A DNA stretch of 44,603 nt from Elusimicrobiota bacterium (GCA_016194705.1 JACQAZ010000036.1:1-44603); one strand, 5' to 3'. Shown: positions 7,188 to 14,822, counted from the first letter of the stretch. Numbers and translations are program-made. The notes: a model not told the origin generated them from the letters alone.

Positions 7188-8987
7188 TTACGCGGCGACC
7201 TTGGTCTTGAGCCGGTCTCTGAGAGCGTCGAGCTGCTTCCAGAGCTCCTTGGGGAGCTTCGCGCCGAACTGGTCGAAGAAGGTCTTCACTCCATCGAGCT
7301 CGGCCGTCCACTCCTCAGAGCGGACCTCCAAGAGCTTGTCGATGACTCCGGCCGGCAGGTCGAGACCCATGAGATCGAGACCGTCCTTGGCCGGGACGAA
7401 GCCGATGGGAGTCTTTTGAGCCTTGCCCTCGCCGCGGCAGCGCGCGAGAATCCACTCGAGCACGCGCAGGTTCTCGCCGTAGCCGGGCCACAGGAATTTT
7501 CCGCTGGAATCCTTGCGGAACCAATTGACGTGAAAGATCTTCGGCGGCTTGGGGATGGTCTTGCCCATCCCGAGCCAATGGCCGAAATAGTCGCCCATGT
7601 GGTAGCCGCAGAAGGGGAGCATCGCCATCGGGTCGCGGCGCACCTCGCCGACCTTGCCGACGGCCGCTGCCGTGCGTTCTGAGGCTACCGTCGCGCCGAC
7701 GTAGACCCCATGGTTCCAATCCAGCGATTCGAGGACCAGTGGCGCCAGATGTTCGCGCCGGCCGCCGAATATGATCGCCGAGATCGGCACGCCCTTGGGG
7801 TCTTCCCAATTCGGGGCGATCGAGGGGCACTGTCCGGCGGGCGCCGTGAACCGGCTGTTGGGGTGAGCCCCGGGGATGGGTTTGCCGTCCTTGTCCTTCA
7901 TGCCCGGCTTCCAGGGCTTGCCGTCCCAGGAGGTCCCGGATTCCGGGGGCGCGCCCTCGCCGTCCTCCCACCAGACGGAGAGATCGTCGCCGAGCACGAC
8001 ATTGGTGAAGATCGAGTTCTTCGAGACGGTCTTGATCGCGTTGGGGTTGGACTTCGAGTTGGTGCCGGGCGCCACGCCGAAGAAGCCGGCCTCGGGATTG
8101 CAGGCCCACAGGCGGCCGTCCGGGCCCACGCGCAGCCAGGCGATGTCGTCGCCCACGGTCCAGATCTTGTAGCCCTTGGCCTTGAGGCCTTCGGGCGGGA
8201 TCAGCATGGCGAGATTGGTCTTGCCGCAGGCCGAAGGGAAGGCCGCGGTCACATACTCGGTCTTGCCGTCCTTCTCGATGCCCAGGATCAGCATGTGCTC
8301 GGCAAGCCAGCTTTCCTTGCGCGCCTGCCAGGAGGCGATGCGAAGCGCGAGGCACTTCTTGCCCAGCAGCGCGTTGCCGCCGTAGGCCGAGCCGGTCGAG
8401 ACGATCGCGTTGTCCTCGGGGAAATGGAGGATGAGCCGGTGGCTCACGTCGAGGTCGGCGCGCGAGTGCAGGCATTTGGTGAAAGCGCCGTCGGTTCCGA
8501 GCTGGTCGACGACCTTGCGGCCCACGCGGGCCATGATCAGCATGTTGAGCACGACGTAAAGGGAATCGGTGATCTCCACGCCGATCTTCGAGAACGGCGA
8601 GCCCACGGGGCCCATTGAGAACGGGATCACGTACATCGTGCGGCCCTTCATCGCTCCCTTGAGGACCTCGGCGGCCTTCTTGTAGCCCTCTTCCGGAGCC
8701 ATCCAGTTGTTGGTGGGGCCGCAGTCTTCCTTGTTCTTCGTGCAGATGTAGGTCAGGTGCTCGGTTCGCGCCACGTCGTTGGGGTTGGAGCGGCTGTAGA
8801 AGCAGCCGGGGTACTTCTCCTGGTCCATGGGTATGAAGAAGCCGCGGGCCACCGCGCGCTTCTCCAGGCGCTTTTTCTCGTCGGGAGTGCCTTCGACCCA
8901 GTAGACCTGGTCGGGCTGGCCGACCTTGGCGGTCTCGTCGACCCACGCCTGGAGCTTCGCGTGCTTGATAGGGGGGGTATTTCTCAT
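7188..8987 (-). CDS. pckG: Phosphoenolpyruvate carboxykinase (GTP)
   Basis: Interconverts oxaloacetate and PEP using GTP/GDP; a cytosolic gluconeogenic or anaplerotic enzyme. About 599 aa, the normal length of GTP-type PEPCK. Visible motifs: the P-loop-like kinase-1a motif with the reactive cysteine, FPSACGKTNLAMLIPP; the metal/kinase-2 motif TVGDDIAWLRVG; and the PEPCK-specific FFGVAPGTNSKSNPNA. Two starts are in frame: a GTG at 8996 and an ATG at 8987. The ATG is preferred because GAGGTG lies at standard spacing before it. It has its own extended -10 promoter and is separated from the upstream anti-sigma gene by a terminator-like hairpin. Confidence 0.96.
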   Translation of the reverse strand: MRNTPPIKHAKLQAWVDETAKVGQPDQVYWVEGTPDEKKRLEKRAVARGFFIPMDQEKYPGCFYSRSNPNDVARTEHLTYICTKNKEDCGPTNNWMAPEEGYKKAAEVLKGAMKGRTMYVIPFSMGPVGSPFSKIGVEITDSLYVVLNMLIMARVGRKVVDQLGTDGAFTKCLHSRADLDVSHRLILHFPEDNAIVSTGSAYGGNALLGKKCLALRIASWQARKESWLAEHMLILGIEKDGKTEYVTAAFPSACGKTNLAMLIPPEGLKAKGYKIWTVGDDIAWLRVGPDGRLWACNPEAGFFGVAPGTNSKSNPNAIKTVSKNSIFTNVVLGDDLSVWWEDGEGAPPESGTSWDGKPWKPGMKDKDGKPIPGAHPNSRFTAPAGQCPSIAPNWEDPKGVPISAIIFGGRREHLAPLVLESLDWNHGVYVGATVASERTAAAVGKVGEVRRDPMAMLPFCGYHMGDYFGHWLGMGKTIPKPPKIFHVNWFRKDSSGKFLWPGYGENLRVLEWILARCRGEGKAQKTPIGFVPAKDGLDLMGLDLPAGVIDKLLEVRSEEWTAELDGVKTFFDQFGAKLPKELWKQLDALRDRLKTKVAA

Positions 8988-9005
8988 GATGGTCACCTCA
9001 AGCGC

Positions 9006-9014
9006 ATTGTATCA
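9006..9014 (-). promoter_or_regulatory. Extended -10 promoter of pckG
   Basis: Minus-strand TGATACAAT: an extended TG-N element directly before TACAAT. No good -35 box is seen, which is usual for extended -10 promoters. It lies about 20 bases upstream of the pckG start and downstream of the terminator-like hairpin at 9024-9049. Confidence 0.5.
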
Positions 9015-9023
9015 AAATGGCGG

Positions 9024-9049
9024 AAAAAAGCGCCTTGATCCAAGTCAAG
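9024..9049 (-). terminator. Rho-independent terminator after the sigma/anti-sigma pair
   Basis: On the minus strand CTTGA, a 6-base loop and TCAAG, then a short GC stretch and six T. The stem is only 5 bp, so it may be weak. It would separate the anti-sigma gene from pckG. Confidence 0.45.
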
Positions 9050-9060
9050 CCTTGAGAGGG

Positions 9061-9708
9061 TCAGGTCCTTCGCAAGAGCCATTGCCCCAAAAGCGCACCG
9101 ACTGCGACCAATCCCAGCATGGGTGTGAAATGCCAACAAAGCAGGTGGGCGGGGTCGCTGCTGAGGCAGCAGAACTGAAGCCCCGCCGCCGCCAGGCCCA
9201 CCGCCGAGAGCGCGGCCAGACTGCCGCTCCAGCCGAGCTTGAGCGGCGCGGCGCGCCGGAGCATCGCGAACATCACGAGACCCGGCAGGAAACAGAAGAT
9301 CAGCAGGGCCCTGGCGCAGTGCAGGCCCGGCGCCGCAGACAGCGTGTCGAGGTCAAGAGGCGCAAAATCCTTCTTGAGCCTTAGAAGGAGCAAGGCGCCC
9401 CACGCCGCGACCGGCAAGGCGGGCAGCCAGCGGGTCCAACGGCCTTTCTCGAGTCCCGGGACGCTCAGAATGAACGCCGAGACGGCGGCGGAAACGGCGG
9501 CAAATAGAATCAATAGAATCTCCGTCAGAAAGGCCGGCCGCGTCGCGCACGCCGTCAAGTCCGGCCGCGGTCCCGCGATGGCGACGCCGCTCCCGACGCA
9601 GAGAAGCGCCGCGGCCAGCGCCTTGAGCGCGCGACGCGACGGCGAGTCGAGCCGGCGCACGGGCTCGAGCTCGTCGGAGAGTCTTTTGATCAAGTCGTCG
9701 GTCTTCAT
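9061..9708 (-). CDS. NrsF-like (DUF1109) membrane anti-sigma factor
   Basis: A 215-aa inner-membrane protein with six predicted helices and the short charged N-terminus MKTDDLIKRLSDELEPVRRL that is characteristic of the DUF1109/NrsF family, whose members hold a cognate ECF sigma factor at the membrane. The family's two key cysteines appear to be kept: Cys131 in GLHCARALLIF and Cys180/181 in LQFCCLSSDPAHLLCWH. In the Caulobacter homologue such cysteines are needed for sensing heavy metals (established knowledge). It lies 4 bases downstream of the sigma factor gene, the standard sigma/anti-sigma order. The inferred signal is a thiol-reactive metal or oxidant. Confidence 0.88.
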   Translation of the reverse strand: MKTDDLIKRLSDELEPVRRLDSPSRRALKALAAALLCVGSGVAIAGPRPDLTACATRPAFLTEILLILFAAVSAAVSAFILSVPGLEKGRWTRWLPALPVAAWGALLLLRLKKDFAPLDLDTLSAAPGLHCARALLIFCFLPGLVMFAMLRRAAPLKLGWSGSLAALSAVGLAAAGLQFCCLSSDPAHLLCWHFTPMLGLVAVGALLGQWLLRRT

Positions 9709-9712
9709 GATC

Positions 9713-10258
9713 TCAGGCCTTGAACTTCCGGCGCAGGGCCTCGTAGCCGCGGTGCGCGCTCACTTTGACGTCGGACTCGCTGATCCCCAACTTTGACGCC
9801 GCTTCCTTGATCGAGAGGCCCTCGAGCTTGAGCAGGACGATGACTTGGCGCTGTTTCTCCGGCAATCCCGACAGCGCCGAACTGAGCTCGTCGCTGAGGC
9901 CCATGTCGTCCTCATTGGGCGCCAGAAAGTGGTCCAAGTCGTCCTCCAAAGTCGTCTCGCGTTCGGCCAGCCGCCGGGAGCGCCGCCAATGGTCGGCCAA
10001 GCGGTGCTCGCCGATGGCGAACATCCACGGGGCGAACGGCCTGACGGGATCATAGCTGTGGCGCGCCTTATGCATCGACAAAAGCACCTCCTGGAGCACG
10101 TCCTCGGCCGCGTCCCGCGCGCCGATCCTCGCCGTGATGAAGCCCCGCAGGATCGCCGAGACTTCCTTCAGGAGAATCTCGTAAGCCGCGTTGTCGCCGT
10201 CCTGGGCGCTTCTCATCAGCTCCGAGAAGCGGCGATCCTGGTTGGAATCGAGTCCCAT
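9713..10258 (-). CDS. ECF-family RNA polymerase sigma factor
   Basis: A 181-aa group 4 sigma factor. Region 2 spans about residues 25-95 (DAAEDVLQEVLLSMHKARHS, then FAPWMFAIGEHRLADHWRR) and region 4 about 125-178, ending in the helix-turn-helix GLSIKEAASKLGISESDVKV. Region 2 matches the ECF class usually paired with NrsF. A purine-rich AAAGGAGAGGAG immediately precedes the ATG. The upstream promoter has the same motif as the divergent msrBA promoter, so positive autoregulation is likely. The predicted leader is very short, about 8-11 bases. Confidence 0.95.
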   Translation of the reverse strand: MGLDSNQDRRFSELMRSAQDGDNAAYEILLKEVSAILRGFITARIGARDAAEDVLQEVLLSMHKARHSYDPVRPFAPWMFAIGEHRLADHWRRSRRLAERETTLEDDLDHFLAPNEDDMGLSDELSSALSGLPEKQRQVIVLLKLEGLSIKEAASKLGISESDVKVSAHRGYEALRRKFKA

Positions 10259-10273
10259 CTCCTCTCCTTTAAT

Positions 10274-10301
10274 ACTGCGTTCCCCGAGGATACAAAGTTA
10301 C
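10274..10301 (-). promoter_or_regulatory. ECF-type promoter of the sigma/anti-sigma operon
   Basis: Minus strand: GTAACT (10296-10301), a 16-base spacer and CGCAGT (10274-10279). It matches the divergent promoter at 10331-10358 in both boxes, with one mismatch, and in exact spacing. The GTAAC...CG pattern resembles that described for SigF/NrsF in Caulobacter. Confidence 0.7.
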
Positions 10302-10330
10302 AGGGACTTCATCGACAGAAACACCGGGTT

Positions 10331-10358
10331 GTAACTTTCTTGGACCTTGCGGCGAAGT
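10331..10358 (+). promoter_or_regulatory. ECF-type promoter of msrBA and the stress run
   Basis: Plus strand: GTAACT (10331-10336), a 16-base spacer and CGAAGT (10353-10358). Transcription should start near 10364, about 20 bases before the msrBA start. It is the mirror partner of 10274-10301; no other copy of the motif was noticed before the downstream genes, which suggests one long transcript. Confidence 0.7.
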
Positions 10359-10384
10359 AATGGGCGAAGGGGGATATCGATCAC

Positions 10385-11392
10385 ATGACAAAGACCATCC
10401 TGATGATGTCGGCGATAGCGGCGTCGATCGCGCTGGGTGCGCGGTTCGCGATGAGCAAGGAGGGGGGCATGAACAACAAGGAAAAGGCTTACAGCGACGC
10501 GGAACTGCGCAAGAGGTTGACCCCCGAGCAGTATCATGTGACCCGGGAGGAGGGCACCGAGCCGCCGTTTCACAACGCCTTCTGGAACAACTACGAGGAT
10601 GGCCTCTATGTGGACGTCGTTTCGGGGGAGCCCTTGTTTTCCTCCAAGGACAAGTTCGACTCCGGCACGGGTTGGCCGAGCTTCACGCGGCCGGTCGGCA
10701 AGGACGAGGTCGTCGAGAAGACCGACCGCGGCTATCTGATGTCCCGGACCGAGGTCCGCTCGAAGAGCGCGAATTCGCACCTGGGCCATGTCTTCGACGA
10801 CGGCCCGGCGCCGACGGGTCGCCGGTACTGCATCAACTCGGCGGCCCTGCGCTTCATCGCGGCCGCCGATCTATCAAAGGAAGGCTACTCCAAGTACGCC
10901 GCGCTCTTCGGCAAGACCGCGGCGGGAGCGTCGAAGAAGGCCACCTTCGCCGCGGGCTGCTTCTGGAGCGTGCAGGCCGCCTTCGACAAGGTCGAGGGGG
11001 TGCGGTCCTCGATGGCCGGCTTCACGGGAGGTCACGTGAAAAACCCCGGCTACGCGCGGGTCTGCCTCGGCAACACGGGCCACGCGGAGGCCGTCGACGT
11101 CGACTACGACCCCGCTCGCGTTTCGTATGGGAAGCTCCTGGATGTCTTCTGGGGCCTGGCCAACCCGACCGCGCCCAATAGGGATGGGGGGTACCAATAC
11201 CGTTCGGCGATCTTCTTCCACGACGCCGAGCAGAAGAAAGAAGCCGAGGCCTCGCGCGACAAGCTCTCCAAGTCTGGAAAATTCATGGGCGAGATCACGA
11301 CCCGCATCGAGCCTGCCAAGGACTTCTACCCTGCGGAGGACTACCATCAGAAGTACTACGAGAAGCAGGGCGGCAAGCTCCTGCACCTGTGA
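10385..11392 (+). CDS. msrBA: Fused methionine sulfoxide reductase MsrB-MsrA, probably exported
   Basis: Reduces both stereoisomers of methionine sulfoxide in proteins. 335 aa: a hydrophobic N-terminus ([18 protein letters not shown]) that predicts export or membrane anchoring, MsrB (about 35-155, catalytic Cys149 in [12 protein letters not shown], without the zinc CxxC pairs), then MsrA (about 185-325). The MsrA motif is GCFWSVQ with Cys192, where GCFWGxE is usual; the catalytic Glu235 in TGHAEAV is kept. The B-then-A order is the reverse of many bacterial fusions. The first start at 10385 has a distant AAGGGGG; a second in-frame ATG at 10469 has a much better AAGGAGG and would give a cytosolic form without the signal. 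First gene of the ECF-driven stress run. Confidence 0.93.
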   Translation: MTKTILMMSAIAASIALGARFAMSKEGGMNNKEKAYSDAELRKRLTPEQYHVTREEGTEPPFHNAFWNNYEDGLYVDVVSGEPLFSSKDKFDSGTGWPSFTRPVGKDEVVEKTDRGYLMSRTEVRSKSANSHLGHVFDDGPAPTGRRYCINSAALRFIAAADLSKEGYSKYAALFGKTAAGASKKATFAAGCFWSVQAAFDKVEGVRSSMAGFTGGHVKNPGYARVCLGNTGHAEAVDVDYDPARVSYGKLLDVFWGLANPTAPNRDGGYQYRSAIFFHDAEQKKEAEASRDKLSKSGKFMGEITTRIEPAKDFYPAEDYHQKYYEKQGGKLLHL

Positions 11393-11435
11393 GCAATTGT
11401 TGTAGAATGTGCCGCGAAAGACAAAGGGAGAATCC

Positions 11436-12014
11436 ATGATGAGACCGTCTATTGTTTTGCTCGCCGCGCTGCTCGCCGGTTCCGCCGACGCCGCGACCTA
11501 CAAGCTCGATCCTGAGCACACGAGCGTCATGTTCAGGGTCCGGCATCTCGTCGGCCACGTGACCGGCCAGTTCACGAAGTTCGACGGGACCTTCGACTAC
11601 GACCCCAAGAATCCCAAGGCCTGGAAGGCCTCGGCCACCATCGACGCGGCCAGCGTCGACACCAAGACGGCGCAAAGAGATAAGCATCTGCGCTCGGAGG
11701 ATTTCTTCAACGTGGAGAAATACCCCAAGCTGAGCTTCGTCTCGACGAAGGTGACCGCCGTCAAGGGCAATCGCACGAAGCTCCTCGGCAAATTGACCAT
11801 ACTCGACACGACCAAGCCGATCGCGCTCGACCTCGAGATCGGCGGCGTGGCCAAGGACTCGGGGGGCAACGAGCGCGCGGCCTTCACCGCCACGGGGCGC
11901 ATCGACCGCAAAGATTTTGGCTTGATCTGGAACGACACGCTCGAGACCGGAGGGGTGCTCGTCGGCGACGACGTCGACATCACCATCGAGGTCGAGGGCA
12001 TCCGCCAGAAATAG
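11436..12014 (+). CDS. YceI family periplasmic lipid-binding-type protein
   Basis: A 192-aa secreted protein with signal peptide MRPSIVLLAALLAGSADA and the YceI lipocalin-like barrel, which in known members binds polyisoprenoid lipids. Family motifs: YKLDPEHTSVMFRVRHLVGH at the mature N-terminus, HLRSEDFFNVEKYPKLSF in the middle and GRIDRKDFGLIWN near the C-terminus. The start was set at 11436 (an ATGATG doublet) because GGGAG lies 5 bases before it; an upstream in-frame GTG at 11409 would only add a charged leader. It is 43 bases after msrBA and 15 bases before the bufferin gene. YceI proteins are often induced by stress, which fits the neighbourhood. Confidence 0.9.
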   Translation: MMRPSIVLLAALLAGSADAATYKLDPEHTSVMFRVRHLVGHVTGQFTKFDGTFDYDPKNPKAWKASATIDAASVDTKTAQRDKHLRSEDFFNVEKYPKLSFVSTKVTAVKGNRTKLLGKLTILDTTKPIALDLEIGGVAKDSGGNERAAFTATGRIDRKDFGLIWNDTLETGGVLVGDDVDITIEVEGIRQK

Positions 12015-12029
12015 CCGAAGGAGGAAGGA

Positions 12030-12323
12030 ATGAAAGAGAAAAGCAAACTGCTGAGCGCGGCCGTCGCGGGCCTCATGGGCGTCGCGGCGTTGGCCTCAGC
12101 CGGCGACAAGCCCGCCGCGAAGAAGGCCGACAAGGACGCCAACGTGCACTGCTACGGCGTCAACAAGTGCAAGGCGATGGGCAAGTGCTCCGGACCGGGC
12201 CACGCCTGCGCCGGACACAACACCTGCAAGGGCCAGGGCTGGCTCCCGATGCCCAAGAGCTCCTGCGACGCCATCGAGGGCGGCACGACGGAAGCCCCGA
12301 AGGCCGAGGCGCCCAAGAAATAA
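12030..12323 (+). CDS. BufA-like bufferin precursor (metallophore RiPP)
   Basis: A 97-aa precursor: signal peptide to about residue 24 (ending ALASA), an Ala/Lys spacer, then a core with six cysteines (41, 47, 53, 60, 66, 79) in short repeats of the form CYGVNKCKAMGKC, ACAGHNTCKGQGW and KSSCDAIEGG, and an Ala/Pro/Lys tail. This Cys-x5-Cys layout and the GQGW segment match the BufA2-type bufferins, periplasmic peptides whose cysteines are modified by the DUF692 enzyme and which bind copper (established for bufferins in Caulobacter). The partner enzyme starts 4 bases downstream. A strong AAGGAGGAAGG ribosome-binding site precedes the ATG. The metal is inferred, not shown. Confidence 0.82.
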   Translation: MKEKSKLLSAAVAGLMGVAALASAGDKPAAKKADKDANVHCYGVNKCKAMGKCSGPGHACAGHNTCKGQGWLPMPKSSCDAIEGGTTEAPKAEAPKK

Positions 12324-12327
12324 CCGC

Positions 12328-13176
12328 ATGAAGGAGCGCGTGGGCGTCTCGGGCGTGGGCCTCGGCCTGCGCACGGTGCATTACGACCATGTGCTCTCCC
12401 GCCGTCCCGCAGTCCCCTGGTTCGAGGTCATCTCCGAGAACTTCATGGGGCTGCGGGGCGGGTCAGGGGGCCGCCCCCTCGAGATCCTGGAAAAGGTCCG
12501 CCGCGAGTATCCCGTCGCCCTGCACGGCGTCTCGCTCTCGATCGGCTCGACCGACCCGCTCGACCTCGCGTATCTCAACAAGCTCAAGGCTCTGGCCGAT
12601 CGCGTCGAGCCCTGGATCGTGACTGATCACCTGTGCTGGACGGGAGCCCACGGGCAGAACCTCCACGACCTTCTGCCGCTGCCCTACAACCGCGAGAGCG
12701 TCGACCACGTGTCGTCGCGTATCTCGAAGGTCCAGGAACTGCTGGGCCGGGCCATCGCCATCGAGAACGTCTCGAGCTACCTGAGCTACAGGCACTCCGA
12801 GATGACCGAATGGGAGTTCGTGGCCGAGATCGTCCGCCGCACGGGCTGCGGCTTGCTGCTCGACGTCAACAACATTCACGTGAGCGCCGTGAACCACGGA
12901 TTTGCGGGCGAGGATTTTCTTTCAGGCATCCCGAAGGAATGCGTCCGGCAGATGCACCTGGCCGGCTACTCGGAGGAAAACGGTTTTCTGATCGACACCC
13001 ACGACCATCCGGTCTCCGACCCGGTCTGGACGCTCTACGCGAGCGCCGTGCGCCGCTTCGGCCCGGTGCCGACCTTGATCGAGTGGGACGAGCATATCCC
13101 GGCTTTCGCGCGGCTGGAGAAGGAAGCCGCCAAAGCCAAGGAGGTCCAAGATGGCGTCCTCGCCGCCGCTGTCTGA
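12328..13176 (+). CDS. BufB-like MNIO (DUF692) multinuclear non-haem iron oxygenase
   Basis: A 282-aa TIM-barrel enzyme of the DUF692/MNIO family, which oxidatively remodels cysteines in RiPP precursors. Metal-binding residues are visible in order: FEVISENFMG (Glu37), ALHGVSLSIG (His66), VTDHLCW (Asp100, His101), HDLLPLPY (His113), AIENVSSY (Glu146), LLLDVNNIHVS (Asp179, His184), MHLAGY (His210), DTHDHPV (His225/227) and IEWDEHIP (Glu252). This is a full set for an active enzyme. It follows the precursor gene by 4 bases, with a poor ribosome-binding site that suggests coupling, and overlaps the BufC gene by 26 bases. Confidence 0.92.
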   Translation: MKERVGVSGVGLGLRTVHYDHVLSRRPAVPWFEVISENFMGLRGGSGGRPLEILEKVRREYPVALHGVSLSIGSTDPLDLAYLNKLKALADRVEPWIVTDHLCWTGAHGQNLHDLLPLPYNRESVDHVSSRISKVQELLGRAIAIENVSSYLSYRHSEMTEWEFVAEIVRRTGCGLLLDVNNIHVSAVNHGFAGEDFLSGIPKECVRQMHLAGYSEENGFLIDTHDHPVSDPVWTLYASAVRRFGPVPTLIEWDEHIPAFARLEKEAAKAKEVQDGVLAAAV

Positions 13177-13963
13177 GCTGCAAGGCTGGCTCCGGAAGGT
13201 CTGGACCGCGCCCGACGGCATCGACGAGGCTTTGAAGTCCGAGGAGGGAAAAAGAGCCGGCCTCTGGATCGTGGACGCTCCGCCTTTGCCGGCGCGCGAG
13301 CGCCTGGCGGTCTATGCCGACGCGTATTTCCTGCGCCTGCTGGAATCCTTGGGCGGCGATTTTCCGGCCGTCAAGCGCGCGCTCGGCGAGGAGGGCTTCC
13401 GGCGTCTCGTCGCCGACTATCTCCGCGAGAACCCGTCCGATTCCCCGAACGTCTCGGACTTAGGGTCCCGACTGCCCGCTTTCGCGCGAAGCCACGCTCT
13501 CGCGAAGCGCTTCCCGTACCTGCCTGATCTCTGCCGGCTCGAGTGGGAAGTCCTCAGCGCGCTCTACACCGACCGCCTGCCGTCCCTCGATCCGGCGGTC
13601 TTTGCGAAGCTCTCTGCGGCGGATTGGGAGAAGGCCAAGCTTGTCTTCGATCCGACGCTGCGCCTCTTCGAGGTCTCCTGGCCCGTCGACCGTTTGTGGG
13701 CTCAACGCGCAAAGCCCGCCAAGGCCGCGCGCTGCGTCTGGCGCACGACTCGGCCGTCGTGGCTTGCCGTCTATCGCGACGACGAGTGGGTCAAGGTCGA
13801 GACGCTCGAGGAGCGGGCCTTCGCGACTCTCAAGCGTCTCATGAACGGTGGCGGGCTCTCCGAGGCCTGTTCCGCATCGGGGGCGGAGACCGACGAGATC
13901 CAAGCTTGGTTTTCGGCTTGGGCCCGGGACGGCTTGGTCAAGGGCTTGCGGCTCCAGGAATAG
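13151..13963 (+). CDS. BufC-like DUF2063 partner protein
   Basis: A 270-aa protein of the DUF2063 family, the regular companion of DUF692 enzymes in bufferin operons. The N-terminal DUF2063 domain (about 10-100) includes the conserved ERLAVYADAYFLRLLESLGG and DFPAVKRALGEEGF; the C-terminal part is less conserved and mixed helix/strand. In this family it is thought to help recognise the precursor for the MNIO enzyme, as RRE-like partners do; that role is from family knowledge. The ATG at 13151 has an ideal AAGGAGG six bases before it and lies inside the end of the BufB gene. Confidence 0.88.
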   Translation: MASSPPLSELQGWLRKVWTAPDGIDEALKSEEGKRAGLWIVDAPPLPARERLAVYADAYFLRLLESLGGDFPAVKRALGEEGFRRLVADYLRENPSDSPNVSDLGSRLPAFARSHALAKRFPYLPDLCRLEWEVLSALYTDRLPSLDPAVFAKLSAADWEKAKLVFDPTLRLFEVSWPVDRLWAQRAKPAKAARCVWRTTRPSWLAVYRDDEWVKVETLEERAFATLKRLMNGGGLSEACSASGAETDEIQAWFSAWARDGLVKGLRLQE

Positions 13964-13994
13964 TATACTCTTCACATCCCGTAAGGAGGCCCTT

Positions 13995-14348
13995 ATGTCC
14001 AGTAAGAACACCGAAAATCTGCTCGAAGAGCTGGCGGCGCTCGGCCGTCAGATCCAAAAATCCATCGTGGCGGCGGCCCAGTCCGACGAGCTCAAGGAGC
14101 TCGGCTCCGAGATGGCCGCCAGCCTCAAGAAAGTCGGCGGCAAGACCGCCGAGGCCATCGAGGCGGCCAAGAAGAGCCGCGAGAGCAAGGACCTCGGCGA
14201 CCGGCTCAAGAAGGTCGCCGCGGCAGGCAAGGAGGCCGGCAAGGACGTCGGCGGCAAGGCCTACGAGAACGTCGCCCACGGCTTGAGCGAGCTGGGCGCC
14301 GAGCTCGGCAAGCTCGCGGACAAGCTCAAGGAGCGCTACCGCAAGTAG
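13995..14348 (+). CDS. Small Lys/Glu-rich helical protein, phasin-like
   Basis: 117 aa, nearly all predicted amphipathic helix, with repeated heptad-like patterns such as KELGSEMAASLKKVGGK, AAKKSRESKDLGDRLKKV and ELGAELGKLADKLKERY. No signal peptide and no cysteine. Composition resembles phasins, LEA-like stress proteins and other coiled-coil proteins, but no specific family is secured. The start at 13995 is fixed by TAAGGAGG seven bases upstream; the in-frame extension to 13848 is a shadow of the previous gene. It lies 31 bases after bufC and 5 before osmC, so it probably belongs to the same stress transcript. Confidence 0.7.
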   Translation: MSSKNTENLLEELAALGRQIQKSIVAAAQSDELKELGSEMAASLKKVGGKTAEAIEAAKKSRESKDLGDRLKKVAAAGKEAGKDVGGKAYENVAHGLSELGAELGKLADKLKERYRK

Positions 14349-14353
14349 CCGGA

Positions 14354-14779
14354 ATGAAAAGAGGCGCGGCCGCCGAGTGGAGGGAAGACCTCAAGACCGG
14401 CAAGGGCACGATCAGCCTCGACAGCGGCGCGCTCAAGCAGGCTCCGTACTCCTTCGCCACGCGCTTCGAGGACGGCGTCACGGGGACCAACCCCGAGGAG
14501 CTCATCGCGGGCGCCCATGCCGCGTGTTTCTCGATGGCGCTCTCGGCTCAACTCAGCGGCGCGGGCTTGAAGCCCGAGAGCATCAAGACCAGGGCGACGC
14601 TCACGATGGAGAAGCTCGAGGCCGGCTGGACCGTGACCGCGATCCACCTCGACTGCGTCGCCAAGGTTCCGGGGGCCGATGCCGCCAAGTTCGACGAGCT
14701 CGCCGACAAGGCGAAAGCCGGCTGCCCGATCTCGCGCCTGCTCAACGCGAAGATCGCTTTGAGCAAGACGCTGGCTTGA
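14354..14779 (+). CDS. OsmC-family peroxiredoxin
   Basis: A 141-aa OsmC/Ohr-fold enzyme that reduces organic hydroperoxides in the cytosol. The two catalytic cysteines are present: Cys58 in AGAHAACFSMALS and Cys124 in KAGCPISRLL. The N-terminal TGTNPEELIAGAHAAC is characteristic of the OsmC rather than the Ohr branch. The ribosome-binding site is poor and the preceding stop is 5 bases away, consistent with coupled translation as the last gene of the ECF-driven run. Its presence beside MsrBA supports an oxidative component to the stress response. Confidence 0.92.
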   Translation: MKRGAAAEWREDLKTGKGTISLDSGALKQAPYSFATRFEDGVTGTNPEELIAGAHAACFSMALSAQLSGAGLKPESIKTRATLTMEKLEAGWTVTAIHLDCVAKVPGADAAKFDELADKAKAGCPISRLLNAKIALSKTLA

Positions 14780-14816
14780 CGTAATACTTGACGTAAACTT
14801 TACATAACCCTATACT
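14776..14816 (+). promoter_or_regulatory. Leaderless sigma70-type promoter and operator of the Fic gene
   Basis: TTGACG (14788-14793), a 17-base spacer and TATACT (14811-14816); six bases later is the ATG at 14823, so transcription should start at or next to the start codon. The spacer holds a perfect odd palindrome GTAAA-C-TTTAC (14793-14803), and TTGACGTAA occurs twice as a direct repeat (14776-14784 and 14788-14796). The C-terminal winged helix of the Fic protein is a natural candidate to bind here. Confidence 0.7.
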
Positions 14817-14822
14817 ATGGGT

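Noticed and set aside
7315..8946. Minus-strand out-of-frame open reading frame inside pckG
   Set aside because: Arg/Gly/Pro-rich shadow; pckG explains the region fully.
10969..10989. GCFWSVQ in place of GCFWGxE in MsrA as a sign of lost activity
   Set aside because: The catalytic Cys and the functional Glu in GHAEAV are kept, and this flanking position varies in the family.
13965..13973. TATACT before the phasin-like gene as an internal promoter
   Set aside because: No -35 box or extended -10 at correct spacing; kept only as a possibility within the longer transcript.
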